Shown here piece after piece: positions 58,151 to 64,000 of a DNA stretch of 64,000 nucleotides. The translations under genes and the position numbers were made by a program. The stretch covers positions 121,497 through 185,496 of the forward strand of contig VWYX01000285.1 of assembly GCA_013396525.1 (NCBI GenBank). The letters run 5' to 3'. Each line of letters opens with the position of its first letter. Position 1 is the stretch's first letter. Below the pieces are notes generated by a model that saw nothing but the letters and a program-made list of their open reading frames with translations, was not told the DNA's origin and ran no database searches. The stretch comes from Chaetorhynchus papuensis (taxonomy: Eukaryota; Chordata; Aves; Passeriformes; Rhipiduridae).

Positions 58151-59810
58151 TGGGTGGGAGAGAGTTTGGGAACAGAGTGCAACAGGAGAGAAACCAGCCT
58201 CTCTTGCATTTCAGGAGGACATTTTCAGTTTATTCTAAAGACTTCTTGGTCCCAAGCTCGCCTCTCCAAGATGGGATCTGAACTGGTTGTTTCTGGTCAG
58301 ATGCCAACCTCAGATTAGAACTTCACAAAAGGTGTGCGTGTTCCCATCTGAATTTGTTTCACTCTTTCACTACGGCAGACTGAATGTTGCTCGGGGCTCA
58401 GGAACTTTCCAATTTGGGGTTTTGGCTTTGAGTCGTCATTACCTTGAGCTATTAACATATTTAAAATTCCAGAGAATTTTAAGCCTGGACACCTTGAAAG
58501 CACAATTCTCTGTGGGATGAAGACAGGACATTAATGTAGGTGTTCTGCCAGCTCCGCTTCCATTCTTGGTTTCTGTATCTCAAATGCATTATTGCCTACA
58601 ACTTGATACAAAGATTCATCTGATAAAAGAAAAAAAAATACACTTTTTTTTCTTAATTATTTTGTGATCTTTAGAAGTGGAATTTTAAGAAGAAACTAAA
58701 ACTGTTACCAAGGAATACAGACTGTATCTATCTCTTGCTTTAAAAGTGACATGTAGGTGAACAGTAGAATGTGCCATCTAAATGACTGGATGGAGATCAA
58801 GAAGACCATGTCCAATTGCAAAAAAAATAATTAAAAAAAATTTCTCAATTTAAAACTTGTGAGATATCACTTTTCTGTAACCCGTTATGTAATGAAACCC
58901 ATTTTTTTAAAAGCAACCTTCAGGATATACAAAAGCAACAGCGCATGGAGTTACTGGCACTGCATCACTTGACTGACAATTTTTTATTTTTCAAAGAAGA
59001 GTCCTCTAAGGAAAAGCCTCACTAGTGTGGGGAGCAGCGTTTGGTGGCTCAGTGGGAGGTTTGCTTCCCTTTCAGATGCTGCTGAAGAGGTGTCACACTG
59101 GGGAGTGCCGCCTTGCTGCAGGTGCTGTCTTTCAGGAGAGGCACAAAGTCAGGTGTCTGACCACCTGTAGTCATAACAAGTCCCAAGACGCTTTCTGCAA
59201 GGATGAAAGAGTTCTTCTCAGTGTCCTTGCTAGCTCCAGGTAGCTGCTTCTACTGAGAGTCGGGAATCTTTAAGATGAAGGGATCTTCACGCTCTCTTAA
59301 ACACAGCAAGCCAAACCTGCCTCTTTATGTCCATGAACTTTGCGTGAAAAGTTGGTGGAGGCCTCAGAAGGTGCCAAGGCTAAAGCTGTCTGTAGTCAGG
59401 CAGTGCTGCAGCTCCAGGGTGGCAGAAAGGCTTCACTGCAGGAGCAGTGCAGTCATTTTGTGCTTGTTGCAGTTATTCTGCGCAGTGAAAGAAGGCTTTG
59501 CAGGTAGAAACTTGGTCATTCAGTTGTAATCAGAATGGTCCCCACTTCCCAACTTGGAGTAATATTATTTCGTTGAATACACTCAAAGTCACATTCAATT
59601 TGTATGTGGTAGTGTACATTTAACTGTGGTTTGAATCAAGCCCTGAGCATTATATTGTCAGGGTTGTCTGGTGGTGGTTATTGTTGATATGAGGGTATTT
59701 TAGCATGTTGTCTAACACATGTCTGCTGATAAGTTTGTCATTGGCACTGCACAGTATTTCTTCAAACTTGCTCTTTATTTTTATTTGGAGGTAAGTGGAG
59801 ATGTAAAACT
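58151..59810. other. Noncoding DNA, no gene recognised
   Basis: Short frames (up to 84 codons) with no recognisable product, and A/T runs at about 58628-58655 and 58820-58842. No repeat recognised. Confidence 0.6.
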
Positions 59811-60035
59811 TAGAATCATAGAACCATTAAAGTTGGAAAAGACCTCCAAGATCATCAAGTCCAACCTTTGACTGAACACCACCATGTCAGCTAAACCACT
59901 GAATTCCATGTCCAGTCCTTCCTTGCACACCTCCAGGGATAGGAACTCCACCACATCCCTGGGCAGCCCTTTCCAAATCTTTGCCACCCTTGCAGTGAAG
60001 AAATTCTTCCTGATGTCCAGCACAATTACTCTCAA
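59811..60035 (-). mobile_element. CR1 LINE, 5'-truncated 3' end with ORF2 C-terminal remnant
   Basis: Read on the minus strand, the element runs from about 60035 to 59811. It first encodes a remnant of the ORF2 (endonuclease/reverse transcriptase) C-terminus: RKNFFTARVAKIWKGLPRDV followed by an E-F-L-SLEV-like block matches the family's conserved basic-aromatic tail with its W-x-x-LPR/VV signature. It then continues into the CR1 3' tail (GTTGGACTTGATGATCTTGG, then AGGTCTTTTCCAACTTTAATG) and ends in TTCTATGATTCTAAG, the remains of the octamer repeat. Only about 225 bp of the several-kilobase element is present, the usual 5' truncation. The frame stays open from 60035 to 59781, a fossil rather than a gene. 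The subfamily resembles those of neoavian birds. No target-site duplication is expected or seen. Confidence 0.9.
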
Positions 60036-63000
60036 AAGAAGTACAATAGACCATAAATTAAAGAGTTGTTAAGAGTTGTTCAGCTGTAAGTACTTCCTAG
60101 TCCATTGAATTGTGACTTTCCTTGGTAAGATGTAGATGAACAACAACTTTTACCTTTCTGCCCTGGCCGCTTGGCAAGGTTTCTTAACTGTGCATTGTGC
60201 AGCTTCTTTCCATCGCTGATGCTGTCCTCTGCAGGGACACAGAAAAGTCAGAATTCTGAAGTACTTATTTAGTACTTTGTAGACCCTCATGCTCTGTGTT
60301 TGTGGGTGTAAATCCTACTGATCACAGGTATCACCCCTGCTTTCACACAGAAGGGCATCTGGGTGAAATACAGGGGAGATCCCAAGTCTTGTCTGTGTTT
60401 TCACACCCATGGAATTGTCTGTAGCTGTTCCCTGCTCCCCTCTGTCAGGTATTTAATGCTGTGCCTCTGCCCTTACAATGCTTTTGGTCTGTTGAAGTCT
60501 CTCAAAAGATGCTGTTTTTTGTAGTTCCAACCAACAAAGCACACAGTGCCATGAGCCTGATTTATTTTATGAATATCTTATAAATGCTGACTCATGTCTT
60601 TGCCTTGCTCCAGTTCTAACTTGTCACCAGCATCCTGATTTGAATTCCACTTCAGTTTTGGGGTTTTGTCCTTCAGCTTGGGTACCCTCACTGGTTGGTG
60701 GGCTTCAAGGGCAGGAGAAAATATTCTTTCTATCCAGATCACCTTTCCCAACTGGTTCAAGAGATAACTTTGCAGCTACAGCCTGCGATGCCTTTCCCAC
60801 ATCTCTCTGACACAGGAGAGGACATCAGCAAACGTTTTTTTTTTCCTACATATTCAAGGCTCATTGCTTTAAGAAAAGCTCTGAAGCACTTAATCCAAAA
60901 CTTGTGATATAAGCAGATATGATTGGATTCTACATGTCTGCTGCAGAGGTTAATTAAGCTCTTTCAATGTCATGTTAAAGGTAGCAGACATATGCAATAT
61001 TTATTGATGACATCTCCAGCGTTACATGTAGGGTGATCCTCTTCACCAGCACTTCAGAAACTCTTTTGCCCTTCCTCTTTCAGTCTTTACCCTCTTGTGG
61101 TAAATCCCAATGAATTTTACAGTGTCTGGGTTGCTTGCCCACACACACAAATCTACAGCATTTTATACTTAGAGGCAGCAGTTCATGATCCCCTTCAAGT
61201 ACCCCTGGCATATCTTCTCTTGTTGAACCACTGCACGCACAGCTCAAAGTGCCTCCGCCTTTCCACAGAACAGCCTCTCGCTTCCTTCCAGCTCTCAAAA
61301 TAGCCACTGCACTCCGGATCCTGTGCTCCCTGCCAGAGCTCCCTGCTGCAAAGGAAACGAGGGCTTTATTCTCTTAAATATCATCAAACAATGGGAACCC
61401 CTGGATGGAATGTCCAGCTTGTGGGCAGGAGCTGAAGGCAGCACTTGACTTTCTTCCACAATATTTTTGCACTTGATCTTGTCTTGTGTAAATACAAATG
61501 TACATTTGCATATGTATTTTTTTTTTCTGGACAGCTAATTCTAGACTGACCCCTACTAGTTTATTTAAAAGATTCCTTTTAATAGTTGGGGGGTTTTTTT
61601 CTTTATTTAAGAGAACCATAAAAGTGTAAAATCACGTCTCACAGCAGCATCTCTGTCAGATTGTCCTTTGTCAGTGACTGACTGGGTTCCCAGATCAGTT
61701 TAGTTTTTAATTTATTAAAAGTTAGCTTTTGATATCTTAAAATTATGAAGTTATTGTGATTTTTTTCCTCCCCCACATAATGTCCTTCACTGCTGCTACT
61801 TTACTTGAAGCAAACGTTTAATTTGTTCTTTGAAGCATAAGTTGTCTTAGGAGGGGATGCAATCAATCCCTCTCCATATTACACTTCCCAAATACTTCTC
61901 TGTAGTTACTGAGGTGGGTCGGGTGTGGTAAATTCCACCCAGGACTGTGTGAACAGGAGATTTACAGGCACGTTTTATAGTCGTCCATCGCTGTTGCAGT
62001 TCTCTGGAGGATTTAGTGATGCAGAAGCTGAGGCTGGGGTGTCATCCCAGCAGTAAATCCCACAGTCTTGCAATGAAGATCTTGCTGGCAGTGATCCCGA
62101 GGCACTGGAGCAGCTGCAGCCGGGATCCCCTGAGTTTGCCCAGAGTCAGCATCTCATGGGCACACAGCACTGTGAGAAGTTTGTCTTGCATTTCTCTGGA
62201 AACTCCTTGCATGGTGTATTTTTAACGTTTTTGAGACATGAATTTACTCAATAATCACTTTCTTGATCTCTTATGTTCTTCTGACTCATTGTTGGTGTAT
62301 ACCATGGGTTATTGTAAATAAGAGATCTAACAGCATCTTGGTGGTTTCTCTCTCCCCAGGTCACCAGTCCTACACATAAATCTGGTCAAAAATAATTTCC
62401 ACGTCAGTCTAAGCAGAACACCAGCTTTTTTTTTTTTTTTTTTTTTTAACATAAAGCATCTTCCACTTAAAAAATAAAAATCTTGAGAACAAAGTGAAGC
62501 AGGTTCTGAGCCAGATCTCGGGAGGTTTCACCATTGTGAGATCATGTCTACACCTGGTGTAAATGTTTGAGGATGCATCTGTTCAGATGGGGTTTGAGTT
62601 GCACTTCATTTTCTGCTTGTGCAGAAATTTTTCTCAGCACTTTAGAGGCTCAGTCCTGTCCTTTAAATGGCCTCAGCGTCTGGGTTTTGCAGATTTGGGT
62701 GATGGCACTGATGTGTCAATGTTATTTAAAGTTATTCTTAGGGTCAGGTTCTTCGAGGAATCATTAATTATTGTATGTGCAGGCACACATTTAATAATTA
62801 AAGATTACACACAATTTTACGTGCAGGTGATTTACATGTGCCTGGCCCAGAGAAAGGTGGGAAACGTGTTTCCCACACATGAAATATTTACCATGTGAAT
62901 CTTTATAACTTTCTCAGTAAGCTGGCGAAAGAAGTGTGTCATCAGCACCCCCAGCTCAAGGTGACAGGTTTTAGGGCCCTCTGTTTGGTGTGAGAAAAGC

Positions 63001-64000
63001 AGCTTCAGAGGGCTGGATTAGCCCTGCTCCCCACCACCCCCTGACTTTGATACCACTGCTGCTTTTTGGTGCCCGTGCTAAAGTTACAGAGCTTACCTTG
63101 AGGAAGCAGGGAACCAAATGCTGATATCGTATTGCAGTAACAGCACTGCTGTTATCTGTCAGCACTTACACTGAACAGAGGCTCTTTTAGCTAAAGTATG
63201 ACTCTGGCAGGGCTGCTAATTCACTGGCATTGTGTGAACTATGACAGACCACAGGGCTGGTTTGGAGTTTTTTCCAGTGACTGAAGTCTAATGTCTTCAG
63301 TCAAAATTAAAACCCCACTTTTACAGCCTAATATTTGAGGGGTGAAATGGGAGTGAGTTGGGGAAAGACTGAAGGGAAGAGTGGTTAAACTGAACCAAAT
63401 TGATTGAATTTTATTATTACTGTTTCACTATTTATAATGGTTGTCATCAACCAAAAATACCCTGTTTATCCCCTGTACACAGTTGGCATAAACTCCTTCC
63501 AACTTTTTGTTTGTGATAGAAAGGTAGCTGCAGTGCAAGTGTAATAAAAATTTTAGGTACTGGAGCTGGGCACAAGTAAGAAGATATAGGAAAATTCAGA
63601 TTTTCACTACTTTAAGGAAAAAAAAATATTAAAAAGTCAGACCTGGGGGCAAAATTAAATTACAGAAAACTGAGCATTCAAACCTGCCTCTGGACTATTC
63701 TTGATTCTGTTTTGTGGTGTTGTTTTTCAGTGGTGTTATCTCCTTCTTTTCTTATTAAAAGTCTGGGAAAAGAAACCAAAACAATCTCTCTGGGATTTTA
63801 ACTCACTCATGGGAGAAAATGCCAAATGCACTTTCCCAAACTACTCTAAATTTCTGTGATGCATTATAACTCAGTATCAGGGAGCTAGAGAAGTCCAGAA
63901 GATGCAAGATGAAAAATTGATATGCTGTGCTTCGCTGTGCAGAACACACAGACCTGAGGAAAAGTGACTGGGAGCAGTTGCTGAAGCGAGCAATGAGTAA
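60036..64000. other. Noncoding DNA, no gene recognised
   Basis: A perfect 10-bp tandem pair AAGAGTTGTT lies at 60061-60080 beside the CR1 junction. Frames up to 111 codons (62563-62898) are unrecognisable. A T-rich run lies at 61517-61527. Nothing else was identified. Confidence 0.6.
62426..62447. repeat. T22 homopolymer
   Basis: Twenty-two consecutive T residues. On the minus strand this could be read as a poly(A) tail, but no recognisable retrocopy lies on the side where the body should be. Confidence 0.95.

Noticed and set aside
62426..62447. T22 run as the poly(A) tail of a processed pseudogene on the minus strand
   Set aside because: No recognisable coding remnant on the expected side.
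1..64000. tRNA, rRNA, snRNA genes, CRISPR arrays, bacterial operons or phage modules
   Set aside because: No internal tRNA promoter boxes with cloverleaf pairing, no regular spacer-repeat arrays, and no runs of adjacent long frames with ribosome-binding sites; CR1 elements and composition point to vertebrate DNA.

Overview
The window looks like vertebrate nuclear DNA, most probably from a bird. The main evidence is a 5'-truncated CR1 LINE 3' end at 59811-60035. It carries the CR1 hallmark tail (an ATTCTATG-type octamer) and, on the minus strand, a readable remnant of the CR1 ORF2 C-terminus. A second, much older CR1-like copy lies at about 41045-41520, and several short degraded relics of amniote-wide repeats are scattered through the window. 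Repeat density is low, interspersed repeats are short and old, and the DNA is AT-rich with few CpGs, all of which fits an avian gene desert or very long intron. I can support no protein-coding gene, tRNA, rRNA or known small RNA. Open frames of 60-219 codons occur on both strands, often overlapping one another, and apart from the CR1 remnant none shows a recognisable domain, so they are read as chance frames.

The best-supported functional object is one compact CpG island at about 17290-17605, the only one in 64 kb. It holds roughly 36 CpGs by hand count, a good CTCF-type motif (17326-17339), a YY1-type motif (17381-17390) and an NRF1-like motif. On its left, at 16850-17120, sits a CpG-preserving AT-rich block that looks conserved. 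The pair resembles a bidirectional or noncoding-RNA promoter, or an alternative first exon of a gene whose body lies elsewhere. A second good CTCF-type motif at 47565-47578 points the opposite way, so the two are convergent across 30 kb.

The rest alternates between featureless sequence and blocks that look like conserved noncoding elements: homeodomain TAAT cores, POU octamers, SOX, nuclear-receptor and E-box motifs in AT-rich DNA that keeps its CpGs. The best are at 3640-4340, 13300-14300, 14930-15240, 20280-20620, 25010-25480, 25590-25930, 32620-32960, 33790-34350, 37590-38180, 47390-47640, 53040-53440 and 57700-58150. This is how regulatory deserts around developmental transcription-factor genes look. 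The target gene cannot be named from this sequence, and conservation itself was not measured.

Structural oddities include two fold-back repeat relics (34403-34490 and 52307-52416), a near-perfect 34-bp palindrome (52051-52084), a 73-nt interrupted hairpin (51692-51764), a perfect 23-bp tandem duplication (2984-3029), and a GC-richer block at 50990-51565 with the longest open frame in the window and a 73-bp-spaced imperfect direct repeat. I see no evidence for a new multi-gene biological system.
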